From Garcia nutans (lineage: Eukaryota; Streptophyta; Magnoliopsida; Malpighiales; Euphorbiaceae), in assembly GCA_947685225.1 (NCBI GenBank), contig CANTUV010000004.1, positions 10,509,001-10,573,000 on the forward strand: DNA of 64,000 nucleotides, in the 5' to 3' direction. The position numbers and the translations under genes were made by a program. Below the pieces are notes generated by a model that had not been told where the DNA came from, did no database searches, and worked only from the letters and a program-made list of their open reading frames with translations. This document shows, piece by piece, positions 31,931-42,537 of the stretch (within the stretch, counting starts at the first letter, position 1; each line of letters starts with the position of its first letter).

Positions 31931-33247
31931 AGGTGATAGAACTGATAGGATCGAACCCGAGAGCTCTTCGAGACCGAGTGAGAGTAGACATTGAAGAGTT
32001 GATTTTGGGAGCTTAAAGATCAGAGCTGACTTGCCAATCATGTATATTTCTTTTATATTTTGTAAAGTAATGTTTATAATGTAAATTTGTAAATATTTTA
32101 TAACTTCCGCTGTGTAATATTTAAATGTATATGTATATCTAATATGTTTTGTTTTATAAGTAAATGACCTATTTTTCTATAATGTATATAAATGAAAGGT
32201 TATGGTTTTGTTTTAAAATGTTTTGAATGTTAAGGAAACCGTAGCATCCCTATGTTTGGTGCACTTATGCTACATTGTTGTGGTTGTAGTGTGTGTGCAT
32301 TGGATATGGGGGTGTTACATTGAATGATTATATTATTCACTTTAATTAAAACCTTAGCTATTGTATGAATTAATTTATGCTGCTGCGTAAACTAAATTAA
32401 AGTAAGAATTAAAAAAACTAAGGCAGTGTGATGATGGCTTGAAAGATCAAGATGATTAATGATTTAATAAACTGAATTTAGATCACTTTACCTACGTTTG
32501 AAGGATCCACCAAATTGAAGAAATTGAACCAAGTTGTTGCCTACTTCATATTTGGTTTTGGTTGAGTAAAGCAATCTGGAGACGATTGATTGTTGCCTCC
32601 TTTGGTTGTTGTGTCTTGGATTACTTCTTGCTTGCTAGGGTTTTCTTTTGGCCCCAAGATTTCGAGAGTCCCAAGTTCGGTTCAAAAATTTCAGTTCCAG
32701 AATTTCTCCCTTTTTCCAAAATCAAAAGTCCCATCCCTGTTTTGTGTGTTTTAATGTGATATTTTTAGGAAAAAATAAAAACCTAATTCTAATTATCTAA
32801 GGAAATAAAAATTATTTAGGAAAAGAAATAAAAACCAAATAGAATTCGGTTTCGGAAAAAACTACGCTGGAAAAAATTGCTGCGGGCTATGGGCTGGCTA
32901 GCTACCAGAATTGCGAGAGTTCCGTGTGAGCTGGGGCGTGGGCAAGCCAACTCGCGCAGGAATTTCCTGTGGCGAATAGGCTTGTGGCTAATTTGGCATA
33001 GGAATTTCCAGCGTTGAATTGGCCCAAGCCAATTTCGCTAGCGATGAAATTTTTCATCGTCGATTCTTCCGTCGCCGATTATTTATTTATTTATTTTTAG
33101 CTTTTCTAAAATTACCTTTTTTATTTTTATTAAAAATTATAAATAATAAATATTAAATAAATATTATTTAATAAAAATACCACAAAAATTATTTTGGACT
33201 ATTTAAAAATTATTGGACCAGATTGGGTCAAAAATTAAGGGTCTACA

Positions 33248-33707
33248 CCATTACTTTGGCCTATCTCATCAATAATGACACCTCTATGTCTCGTTAGTTA
33301 ACGTACTAAATCTATGACACCCAGTGTCTCATCCACAGCGTAAATCATTAATATGACCCCTCATGTGTCTCGTTCAGTGGTGTGGTAACATCCATGTGAC
33401 ACCCAGTGTCGCACCCCATTGTATATTGCATGCCAATCACCAAACACAATCTTCTGGCAACTAGGTAAAGTACAAGACAACAAACAACATTCCTCATTAT
33501 GCATATATGAGCCATTCACCATGTAACTCATCAATACACCAACAATTAACATAATCAACATATTTTTCATGATTCTTCACTTAATAATCACATATACATT
33601 CATAATACATTATATATGAAGACATAGCTTGCAAGCCATTTGCTACATGATATGGTGCAAAATACAACAATAAACGTTAACAAACTAACCCCACGCCCAT
33701 GGCATCC
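33248..33707. other. Unclassified flank between Tm2 and T1
   Basis: No gene seen. The first half has four spaced copies of a GACACC..GTGTC(T/G)C word, two of them the hairpin GACACCCAGTGTC (33316 and 33400 regions). The end (ACGCCCATGGCAT) resembles sequence at 51680-51692 beyond T1-T2, which suggests both sides were once one LTR-like sequence. Confidence 0.5.
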
Positions 33708-34762
33708 TGTAGACTCTTAATTTTTTACTCAGTTCGGTCCAATATATTTTAATTAGTCCAAAATATTTTGTGTTGTCTAATATATTTTAATTGGTCCAAA
33801 ATAATTTTTGTTATCTTAATTAAATAATTTTTGCTTTAGTATCTAATTTTTATTAGTAAAAAATAAAAATAAAAATAAAAAATAAAAATAAAAATAAAAA
33901 TAAAATCGGCGATGAAAAATCGTCGCCAAAAGTCAGCTCTGGCCCGTGGGCATTTTGCCCACAGGAGTTGCCTGCGGGCGAAATGGCCTGCAGGCTGTGG
34001 CAACTTTTTCGCCAGTGCAATTTTTCCTGCGGCAGTTTTTTTTGCCAGCGTAATTTTTCCACAGCAGTTTTTTTTCGCCGGCGAAATTTTTTCGAGAGCG
34101 AAATTTTTTCGATGCAAAATTTCCAAAACCTAATGCAATTAGGCTTCGGTTTCCTTTTCTTAATGAATAATGTATGCCATGAGCAACTAGAAATAAAATC
34201 AGAAAAACTACTATAAATAAGATCAATTACAACACAAAAAGAGGAGGAGAAATTGGGATAGAAACTTTGGAAAGTTTGAAACCGAAACTAAAGAGGAAAG
34301 CAGTGAAGTCAATCTAACCTTTTTGAGAGAAGAAGATGCGAAAGCCATTAAAAAACGATCAAAGGCAGGAACTACCTTTGTTTTTGTTCATCCAAAAAGA
34401 TTTTTTTTAGAGGAACCATCAAAAGGAGGTATGTATTAATTGTTATATTTTTTCACAATAGCTTAATTCATCTAGTTGCTTCTTTTAATTCAAAAATCCC
34501 AGAACCTTAATTCCCTTTGTTCAAAGTTTAAAAACACTAATTCATTGCTTTATTTTCCAAAAAGACATAAAATTGTTATTTTTACTTCTTCAAAATCTTA
34601 AAACCCTAATGGAACATGTTTTTCAACAAAACTAAAATTTGATTCTATTTCTTACAACAAACCCTAAAAACACCTTTTCTATTTGTATAAACCTTAAATC
34701 GTTGGTCTACTTTCATAAAATTCTTAATTGCTTTTTTTTTCCAAATTCTAAAAACCTAAGCT
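33708..34762 (+). repeat. T1 left LTR, 3' half missing
   Basis: It starts TGTAGACTC. It matches T2 LTR sequence to about 34762 (..AAAACCTAAG) and then switches to spacer sequence that in T2 lies near 45748. R, U5, primer site, leader and gag are therefore missing. U3 contains (AAAAAT)n and GCGAAATTTTTTCG-type palindromes (33905-34110). Confidence 0.82.
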
Positions 34763-34996
34763 CCTGCATAATTATCTTTGTCTAGGTCCTAGATAGTCTT
34801 AGAACATGCTTTGATAAACTTTTAGATAGTTCTTAAAATTTTAGCTTTCTTTTCATTGGCATATAATCCCAAAAATCTACCCTGAGCTGTTGTGATACAT
34901 TTGACAAGTCTTATGATCACTAGCATGAAGAGGCGAGAAGATCAAAGAAAGCAATGATTAGTCAAGATCATAAAGATAGTTGAAGTTCTCAAGATT

Positions 34997-35200
34997 ATGA
35001 AGATAGTTGAAGTTCTTAAGACCATAAGGGTAGTTGATGTTTTTAAGACCTTAAGGGTAGTTGAAGTTTTTCTAATATCTCCAATATATAAAGACAACAT
35101 CAGAGTAACAAATGATTTATCCATGTTAAAGAAGATTTATGTCACTCCACTCATCCATTATTGGAAGCCCAAGTTGGTACAAACAAGACAACTCTTTTAG
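34997..35200 (+). CDS. Conserved short frame in spacer, T1 copy, 67 codons
   Basis: ATG start and TAG stop. The product begins MKIVEVLKTIRVVDVFKTLR, a tandem nine-codon repeat, and continues with LISPIYKDNIRVTNDLSMLK and a basic end (HYWKPKLVQTRQLF). It recurs with its ATG in Tm1 (19104-19322) and T2 (46089-46298). I recognise no domain. Translation is unproven; the support is the kept frame, an in-frame indel and mostly silent changes in the C-terminal half. Confidence 0.45.
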   Translation: MKIVEVLKTIRVVDVFKTLRVVEVFLISPIYKDNIRVTNDLSMLKKIYVTPLIHYWKPKLVQTRQLF

Positions 35201-35204
35201 AGCT

Positions 35205-35300
35205 ATAACAAAAAAAAAGGAAAATAAAAGACAAAAAAGAAGAAAAAGCAAAGAAAAAAGAAAAGAAGAAAAAGAGAAAGAAAAGAAAAAAGATAAAACC
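35205..35300 (+). repeat. Homopurine tract in T1 spacer
   Basis: About 95 bases are nearly all A and G. The equivalents are 46302-46395 (T2), about 52595-52712 (T3) and the T-rich stretch 19057-19095 (Tm1, opposite strand). Confidence 0.8.
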
Positions 35301-36910
35301 TAAAAAGATGGTTCAAAAAGCCAACTGAGTTCTCTTTTACCTAAGACAACAAAAGGCTTCCATTTGGTTTATAAGACCAAAGATTCAATCAAAATAAAAG
35401 AAAAAGGAGAACGACCATTCTGTTCTTGAAAGTTCTATACTTAATAGTCCTAAAAGGAAGAAGGACAAAATTATAAAATGTTCAAAGAAAGGGATTAGTA
35501 AGAGAAAGAAAGAAAAGGGAAAAGATGAAAGGAAATGAATTTGGGTAACAAACTTTATCCAAGGGCAAAACTGTTCCAATCGAGATCTAGATTAATGCCA
35601 AGAAGATAGAAGGAATTTGGAGTCTAGCAGGATTGCCTCCAAGCGGCCTAAAATTCAAACAAGAAATTTATGGTGTGAAGGTTTGTCCTTTGTGTCACAC
35701 CAGCTCCAATCACAAAATGGCCTTCATTTAAACCTGTGTCCCTTATAGACCCCATTTCAAGCCTATTAAAACCTGTTGATCTCTCTTGGTAGGTAGAGTC
35801 TACTAGTGGAGATAGTTTGGATGAGCATGCATATTAGATAGACAATATTTAAACTCAAAGAGACCTTTGGCCAAGTAATGTGTATGTGCCTATCTGAAGT
35901 GCAACAATTCTTACTTAAATAGAAATGATTCCCGAGTTTAGTACGGTAACTAAGGTTGTTATGTTATAGATATGTTAATTTGGAAAAATCAAGTCCTAAG
36001 GCATATTGACATTGATTTGGCAAATCCAACATTTGATTTCAAATTCAAAATTCAAAAAATTAAAAAGAAAAAAAGTTTTGTCATATCAAGCCTTCAAGTT
36101 AAGGTAAGTATGTTGAGCCTCCAAAGGACATATTGGGCAAAGGAAATTATTATTGGCAAAGTTATGAAGAAACTACCAACCAACATGCTGAAATATAGTT
36201 TGAAATGGATGCATCACTGACTCTGCTGCTTAGGGTCTCCACCACTCATGTTTTCAACATCTTGAAGATAAAAGCCACAAATGCAAAAGCTTTCGATCAT
36301 TTCAACGCAAGACTTGAACAAGCATCAAAACGGAACCGATGAGAACACTTCTACTGATCACCTCAGTCTGTGAGTCAATGGAATGACTGTAAGTATTATT
36401 CATGCATATCATGCATTCATGAGCATATCACATCGCACTTTCTTGTCTTATGTTGTCTATTCCTTGGCAAAATGAACAGCAAACACCCTGCAAAGCAAAA
36501 GAATAAAAAGAAGATGTCAAATCAGGGGGGCATGGAAAGCCCATTGCTTGAGAAAGGTCCAGTAATTTTGGAAAGAGAAGAAATGCATGCTTGTGCTACA
36601 AACTAGACAACAACAACATCAATCAGAGTCCACATAGAAAAATCATGTGTTTGAGCCTACACAGGGGGCAAAGTTTCTCCTTTTCAATTTTTTGAATATA
36701 TATATAAAACATTTTCAAACTCACTTGCAAATATCTCGCCACGCAGGGGGAAAAGGTGAGGATATGAAGGCTAGCTAAAAAGGGCTAAATTTTTTGCAAA
36801 AAGTGCAAAGGAAGAACAAAAAAGAATGGAATAAAAAAAGAAAATTAGAATTGTCAAAAGAATGAAGATGCAAAAGACAAAAGATCAATCAAGCTAAAAG
36901 AGCTGAAGCC

Positions 36911-37045
36911 AGGGTAAAGACCTGATCTCAAAGGACGATGATCCATTTTCAAGGGTGAAGACCCGATCTCAGAGGATGAAGATCCATTTTTAAGGGTGAA
37001 GACCCGATGTCAAAGGATGAAGATCTATTTTGAGGGTGAAGAACC
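36911..37045 (+). repeat. Short-hairpin array 1, T1 (GAAG loop)
   Basis: Alternating GGGT-GAAG-ACCC and GGAT-GAAG-ATCC words, spaced about 20 bases apart by GATCTCA-type linkers. Confidence 0.75.
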
Positions 37046-37110
37046 ACAATGCCTAGAACAACCGAAGCAGTCAAACTTCTCAAATGATAAAAGGTCAGTC
37101 AAACTCAGTC

Positions 37111-38025
37111 CCGGGTCCAAGTACCCAAATCCAATTCAAGCTTGGGTCAAAGTACCCTAATCAAATCAATCTCGGGTCCAAGTACCTAATCTCGGGTCCA
37201 AGTACCCAAATCCAGTTTAGGATTGAGTATCCAAGTCCATTTAGGATTGAGTATCCAAATCCAGTTTAGGATCGAGTATCCAAAGCCAATTTAGGATCGA
37301 GTATCCTAATCCAGTTTAGGATCGAGTATCCAAAGCCAATTTAGGATTGAGTATCCAAAGCCAATTTAGGATCGAGTATCTCAATCCAGTTTAGGATCGA
37401 GTATCCAAATCCAGTTTAGGATCGAGTATCCAAAGCAAATTTAGGATCGAGTATCCTAATCTAGTTTAGGATAGGGTATCCAAAACAAATTTAGGATCGA
37501 GTATCCCAATCCAATTTAGGATCGAGTATCCAAATCTAGTTTAGGATCGAGTATCCAAATCCAGTTTAGGATCGAGTATCCAAACCCTATTTAGGATCGA
37601 GTATCCGAATCTAGTTAGGATTGAGTATCCAAAGCCAATTTAGGATCGAGTATCCCATCCAATTTAGGATCGAGTATCCAAATCCAGTTTAGGATCGAGC
37701 ATCCCAGTCCAGTTAGAATCGACTATCCCAATCCAAATTACGATCGAGTATCCAAATTCAGTTAGGATCGAGTATCCAAATCAAGTTAGGATCGAGTATC
37801 CCAAGTCCAGTTAGGATCGAGTATCCAAATCTATTTAGGATCGAGTATCCAAATTCCATTTAGGATCGAGTATCCCAATCCAAATCCAATTAGGATCGAG
37901 TATCCGAATCCAGTTAGGATCGAGTATCCCAATCAAGTTTAGGATCGAGTATCTGAACCCAATTTAGGATCAAGTATCCCAATTCGAATCCAGTTAGGAT
38001 GGAGTTTAGAATTGTGTATCCAAAT
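37111..38025 (+). repeat. Short-hairpin array 2, T1 (GGAT-CGAGT-ATCC)
   Basis: It opens with a few GGGT-CCAAGT-ACCC units and then has about 35 units of GGAT-CGAGT-ATCC, spaced about 24 bases apart by AAATCCAGTTTA-like linkers. The stem bases stay paired in most units. The period is too irregular, and the context wrong, for a CRISPR array. Confidence 0.9.
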
Positions 38026-38030
38026 CTCTC

Positions 38031-38345
38031 GGGTCCAGAACCCAAATTACCATTAGGTCCAAAAGCTAGAATTATTCCTAAGTCCAGAACTTAGCTAGGG
38101 TCCAAAACCTAAATTATTCTAAGGTCCAGAAACCCAAATTTTTCTTAGGTCCAGAACCTATAATTTGTTTCTAAGTCCAGAACTTAGCTCAGGTCCAGAA
38201 CCCAAATTTTCCTTAGGTCCAGAACCTAGAATTTATTTCTAAGTCCAAGGACTTAGATCGGGTCCAGAACCCAAATTTTCCTTAGGTCCAGAACCTATAA
38301 TTATCCTTCAGTATAGAACTCAAACCAGGTCTAGAACGAAAAACC
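38031..38345 (+). repeat. Short-hairpin array 3, T1 (CCAGA loop, several stems)
   Basis: About a dozen units with loop CCAGA or CCAAA and stems GGGT/ACCC, AGGT/ACCT and AAGT/ACTT, often extended to CTAAGT/ACTTAG. One unit near 38250 has an 8-bp stem, CTAAGTCC/GGACTTAG. Confidence 0.85.
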
Positions 38346-38410
38346 TCCACCATCTCAAAAATTAAGTCTTGTTGCTTTTCACTCTCTTTCACTAAAGTTT
38401 CAGATCATTC

Positions 38411-38425
38411 AAGCAGGGAGCAAAC
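38411..38425 (+). promoter_or_regulatory. T1 polypurine tract
   Basis: AAGCAGGGAGCAAAC sits directly before the middle LTR. Confidence 0.8.
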
Positions 38426-39554
38426 TTTTGACCCTTAATTTTTGATTTTGTCTGGTACAATATATTTTAATTGGTCCAAAATAATTTTTGTGTTGTCTAA
38501 TATATTTTAATTGGTCCAAAATGATTTTTGTTATCTTAATTAAATAATTTTTGCTTTAGTATCTAATTTTTATTAGTAAAAAATAAAAATAAACAAATAA
38601 AAATAAAAATAAAAATAAAAAATCTGCTACGGAAAAATCGGCGACGAAAAAATCGTTGCCGAAAGTCAGCGCCGGTTGCCTGCGGGCGAAATGGCTTGGC
38701 CATCCACAGGAGTTGTCTGCGGGTGTAATGGTCCGCAGGCCTGTTTTGCCTGTAGCTGTTGCAGCAGCCTTTTTGCTAGCTTATTTTTACTTCTTCAAAA
38801 TCTTAAAACCCTAATTGAACATGTTTTTCAACAAAACCAAAATTTGATTCTGTTTCTTACAGCAAACCCTAAAAACACCTTTTTTATTTGTCTAAACCTT
38901 AAATCGTTGGTCTACTTTCATAAAATTCTTAATTGCTTTTTTTTTCCAAATTGTAAAAAACCTAAGCATCCATTGAAACCCTAATTCTAAAACACTAAAC
39001 CCAATGCAACTTCCAAACCTAAAATAGTAAACCCTAACCACTTTAAAATCTTAAACCCTAACTTCTTCTAAACCCTAATTCCTTAAAACATTAAAAACAT
39101 ATTTAGACACAGTAAGCTTAAATACCCTAACTCAATGACCATAAATCACAAAACTTAATGTTTTAAAGTGTTCAAACCCTAGTTTCATGATTTCATCATC
39201 TAAACCTTAATTTGGTCAATCAAAGAATTTTACCAATCTTTTAAAACATAAAACTTTAATCTATTTTAATTCCTTTAAAAAGTCACAGTAGCCTAATTCA
39301 ACAAATTCCAAAATCCTAAACACATGAAATAAATAACCCAAAATGGGAACTGTAGCTATGATTTAGATTTTTATTTGCCTTATTAAATTATATATTTGAT
39401 TATGCTTTGATTTATTTTATATGCTTTAATTTATTTAAGTTCAATGCCTCATTCATTTAATTTATCATGAATGGATGTTTGCTTTCTATTGATGTTTAAT
39501 ACCTTTGATGAATGATTTATTTATGATGAATGGTTATTTCCAAATGTTGTATGG

Positions 39555-39716
39555 GGTATGTTTCCACTTGGTGGGTACCTCATTAGTTAAATATCATGTA
39601 ATTTAATTTGCTTTTCTATTTTAGAACCTATGTAAAGGGCATGTTTCTACCTTTCGGTGGGTGTCCTATTTAGGTATGTGATGTAAGGACATGTTTCCAT
39701 CTTCGGATGGGTGTCC
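39555..39716 (+). other. Triple hairpin in middle T LTR
   Basis: Hairpin 1 (39555-39579): outer GGTA/TACC, inner CCAC/GTGG. Hairpin 2 (39637-39666): outer GGGCA/TGTCC, inner CTACC/GGTGG. Hairpin 3 (39687-39716): outer GGACA/TGTCC, inner CCATC/GATGG with a TTCG tetraloop. All have TGTTT bulged on the 5' side and one G on the 3' side. Confidence 0.8.
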
Positions 39717-39843
39717 ATTTATTTGTTTAGCTTGGACCTTGCTTTGATTTTAATATATTGATGTTTTCTTTTAATTATTGTGTGCAATATGGATAATGTT
39801 GTTATATTTAAGAATTTTATAATATTAAGACCTGTAAAGGAAG

Positions 39844-39951
39844 CCGGTTCCAATGAACCGGGTGTTGTGGGGGTACTGGGCCATTTCTCACCTTCCGCAC
39901 ACGTACCCAACTTTTTGAACCCATTAGGGGGTTGGGGATTCCTTAGGAATC
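39844..39951 (+). other. Two further hairpins in middle T LTR
   Basis: CCGGTTC, loop CAAT, GAACCGG at 39844-39861; GATTCC, loop TTA, GGAATC at 39937-39951. Both recur in other family T LTRs with small changes. Confidence 0.65.
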
Positions 39952-40912
39952 GAGTCATCCACCCCTTTCCTTTTCCCAGCCCGTCCGGGTGGCGACTCCT
40001 TTTTCTTCAGACTTAGGTCAGTGTTCTCTAAGGCCCCGAGCCTAAACAGTGCCAAAGTCGCAAGAACCATTCCACGGGGAGTGGGGGCGAAAATGTAATA
40101 TCCCAAAGTGTGCCCTAGAAGTTTTGATATAATTGTTGTTTTATTTGGATTTAATGTCTATGTTAAATTGAGAAGAGAAAGGAAGTGAAGAGAGAGTGTA
40201 TATGTTGTATATATGGAAATATATACAACATATACACAAGTCAATATGGGAAAGTCAAGAGAAGATATTTTGTTAATTTTATTTTTAATTAAGTAATTAA
40301 AAAGGAATTAAATATGTGGAAGAGGAAATAATTGAATATTATATTATTAAATACTTGGTGGAGATTTAATTGAAGAACAAATATTTGACTTTGCTTCATT
40401 TTTCTTCTTCATTTTCTTCTTTTCCATTTGGGTGGCCGGCTATCAAAGACAAAAGAGAGCAAGAGAGGGTTTTTGATTTCTAAGAGCAAATTGAAGGAAT
40501 ATTCAAGAGATTAAGTTGGAATTTTGTGAAGTTTCATCAACTTTGGTAAGTTTCCTCTTGATTTCTTTTGTTTTAATTGAAGTTGTGATTGAGTTTGTGA
40601 GTTGAGATTGTGGTTGATATGTGTTTGTTTGATTGTGGTGTGTTTAAGGGTGTTGGTTCAATTGATTTTGGATTTTTGGGGTTAGATTTAAGGAAAGAAT
40701 AAGTTTGTTGGAAGAGAAAGTGTTGTGGTTGTGTTTTGAGTTTGTGGTGATGATTATGATTTGTGTTTGATGTATGTTTTGTATTGTTTTGGTGTTTTTG
40801 CAAGTTATTATGGTTTTTGGGTGTGTTTAGTTAAGTTTGTTTTAAGTGGAAGATGGTGGAAGTAAGTGGTTTGTTGGATGTAGTGTTGATGTTGCCGGAA
40901 CCTGTATTTTTG

Positions 40913-41208
40913 GCCTGAAACATCCATGAGCATGTCCAAGTCTTTGGGCGTGTCAATGGTTCTGTGTTGCAGTAGCATTTACACGTCCAGTGACACGCCC
41001 ATGTCACTGAGCGTGTCATAGCGACTGTGTGGGTGAAGGATTGACACGGCCATGAGCACGACCGTGTTGTTGGACGTGTCAATGTTTCTGTGAGACAGAA
41101 TGTATTACACGTTCAGTGACACGCCCGTGGTTCTGAGCGTGTCAAAGCTTCTGTGTTGTGGAGTTAGGGCACGGTCCGGGACACGCCCGTGTTGTTGAGC
41201 GTGTCATG
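40913..41208 (+). repeat. Palindromic array in A5 LTR, core GACACGCCC/GAGCGTGTC
   Basis: Four to five units of 60-70 bp, equivalent to 6111-6340 in A1. The pairing arms differ from unit to unit. Confidence 0.78.
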
Positions 41209-42499
41209 TTTAGAGTTTGCCCTAGTTGGTTATTAGCTTTATTATCTTATATGTATTTCTAAGTGTGTGTGTATGATTACCTTTGTTTTAGGTTGTGAAG
41301 AAGTTGAATTGCCCTAACCTCAGTGTTGAGGATTCTTGGAGGAGGAAGTGTATAGATTGGTGTGAGTTGGTTTTAAGGTAAGTACAAACTACATGGTTGC
41401 ATACATTTACATGATTATGATACTTAACATATTTGATTGTACATATGTTAAGTAATTGATTACATTATTAAAACATTTGATGAATGTTATGATTTGTATA
41501 ATGTGATTGATTGATGAGCATTTAAAATGTATGTTAATGCAATTGGTTGAGTACACTTGAATGATGAATTGATTTAATGTGAATTAGGATATAATGAGAT
41601 GTGAAGCCAATGTGATTGGTTATGATAATTCAAATGAAATAGATGGGGCATGTTTGCTTAGATAATGATATTCAATGAAATTAATTATGTATACTCTATC
41701 TTGATGAGATATGAAGCCATGGTTGTTGGCTATAATGATAATGATGCAAATGAGATGATTGAGGCATGATTTCCTACATAATGATGAGGAAATGAGAATG
41801 AAATTGATAAATGAATTGTGTACATAATGTGTTATTCAATTTTCAGAGTTCTGGGTTTGGCGGCATGCCTATGAATCACTGGATAGGTGTAAAGACCGGG
41901 TCGTAAGCCGATTCCAGTTGAGAAATATGAAATATGTGAAATATGATGTTTTGGGGGTGAAAAGACTGGGTCGTAAGCCTCAAAAACAGTAACAGTCTTG
42001 CCGAGTTGAGGATCTCCTCGGGTTTATCCGGGTTGAGGTCCAAGAGACTGGGTCTATTACACTCAAAAATAGTAACAGTCATGCCGGGTTGAGAATCTCC
42101 TCGAGTTTAACCGGGTTGAGGTCCAAGAGACTGGGTCTGTTACACTATCCATGGATAGAGATATATATATATATATATCACCTACGCGCTTGATGATTGT
42201 GATTATGGACCAAAGCAGTAACTCCGAACTTTGAATAACATATTAATGTATTTTGGGCCCATGCTTGTCTTTGTTTGTAATGTGAATTATGAATGGTGAA
42301 ATAAATGAATGTGGCTTGGAAAAATTATGTTGAGTAATAAAACTAAGAAGATACTACATGATGTGTAATATGTTTATGGATGTGATAAATTGTGAGTATT
42401 ATCTCATGAACGTTTTGATTAATTATTGAATTGTTTATGATATTTGATTGTGTGACATTGGCATTGCATTGAAGCATAATATTTTTGTAGTTTGTACCA

Positions 42500-42537
42500 C
42501 TAAGCCGTTGGCTTAGCGCGAGTGTGATTCGTCGCGC
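42500..42537 (+). other. Double hairpin in A5 LTR
   Basis: CTAAGCC, loop GTT, GGCTTAG; then GCGCGA, loop, TCGCGC, with the seventh pair lost. Confidence 0.75.

Larger units (their letters stand above)
29834..32319 (+). mobile_element. A4: solo LTR of family A, 2486 bp
   Basis: TGTAATATCC..TGTTACA with no internal region, flanked by identical TTGAA (29829-29833 and 32320-32324). The Tm2 LTR continues on both sides. It contains a GACACG palindromic array (30738-30946), CCTTGAAGC tandem repeats (31431-31590) and the double hairpin. A solo LTR with an intact target duplication is the normal product of LTR-LTR recombination. Confidence 0.95.
24083..33247 (-). mobile_element. Tm2: Tat/Ogre-like element with gag-protease-RT
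   Basis: On the minus strand: 5' LTR (33247-28638, split by solo LTR A4), Arg-type primer site, leader, gag, protease, start of reverse transcriptase. It is cut at 24083 by Tm1. It is the only family T copy here with enzyme domains still adjoining gag, so it represents the autonomous form. Confidence 0.87.
28638..33247 (-). repeat. Tm2 5' LTR, split by solo LTR A4
   Basis: The minus strand starts TGTAGACCC at 33247 and ends in TCACA at 28638. Without the insert and its duplicated 5 bases it is about 2.1 kb. U3 (32800-33240) is GC-rich locally and contains CGTCGATT/CGTCGCCGATT palindromes. Hairpin 2 of the triple hairpin is missing. Confidence 0.85.
34763..38410 (+). other. T1 spacer (non-coding internal region)
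   Basis: Colinear with T2 45748-49396, with a deletion near 34820. In order: the short frame (34997-35200), a homopurine tract (about 35205-35300), about 1.5 kb of unique spacer, then three short-hairpin arrays. The unique part has scattered short frames. The stretch around 36130-36340 reads openly in T2 but has a stop in T1 and several in T3, so I do not call it a gene. Confidence 0.75.

Noticed and set aside
32562..32759. Host gene fragment in Tm2 LTR
   Set aside because: It lies in the U3/R part of a family T LTR and aligns by position with other LTR copies; no intron-exon or protein family signal.
33836..34226. Several overlapping short frames in U3 of T1
   Set aside because: They derive from (AAAAAT)n and GCGAAATTTT palindromes. 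The frames differ between copies.
37111..38025. CRISPR-like regular repeat array
   Set aside because: The repeat core is only 13 bases, linkers are about 10-14 bases and themselves similar to each other, no cas genes are present, and the context is a plant retrotransposon.
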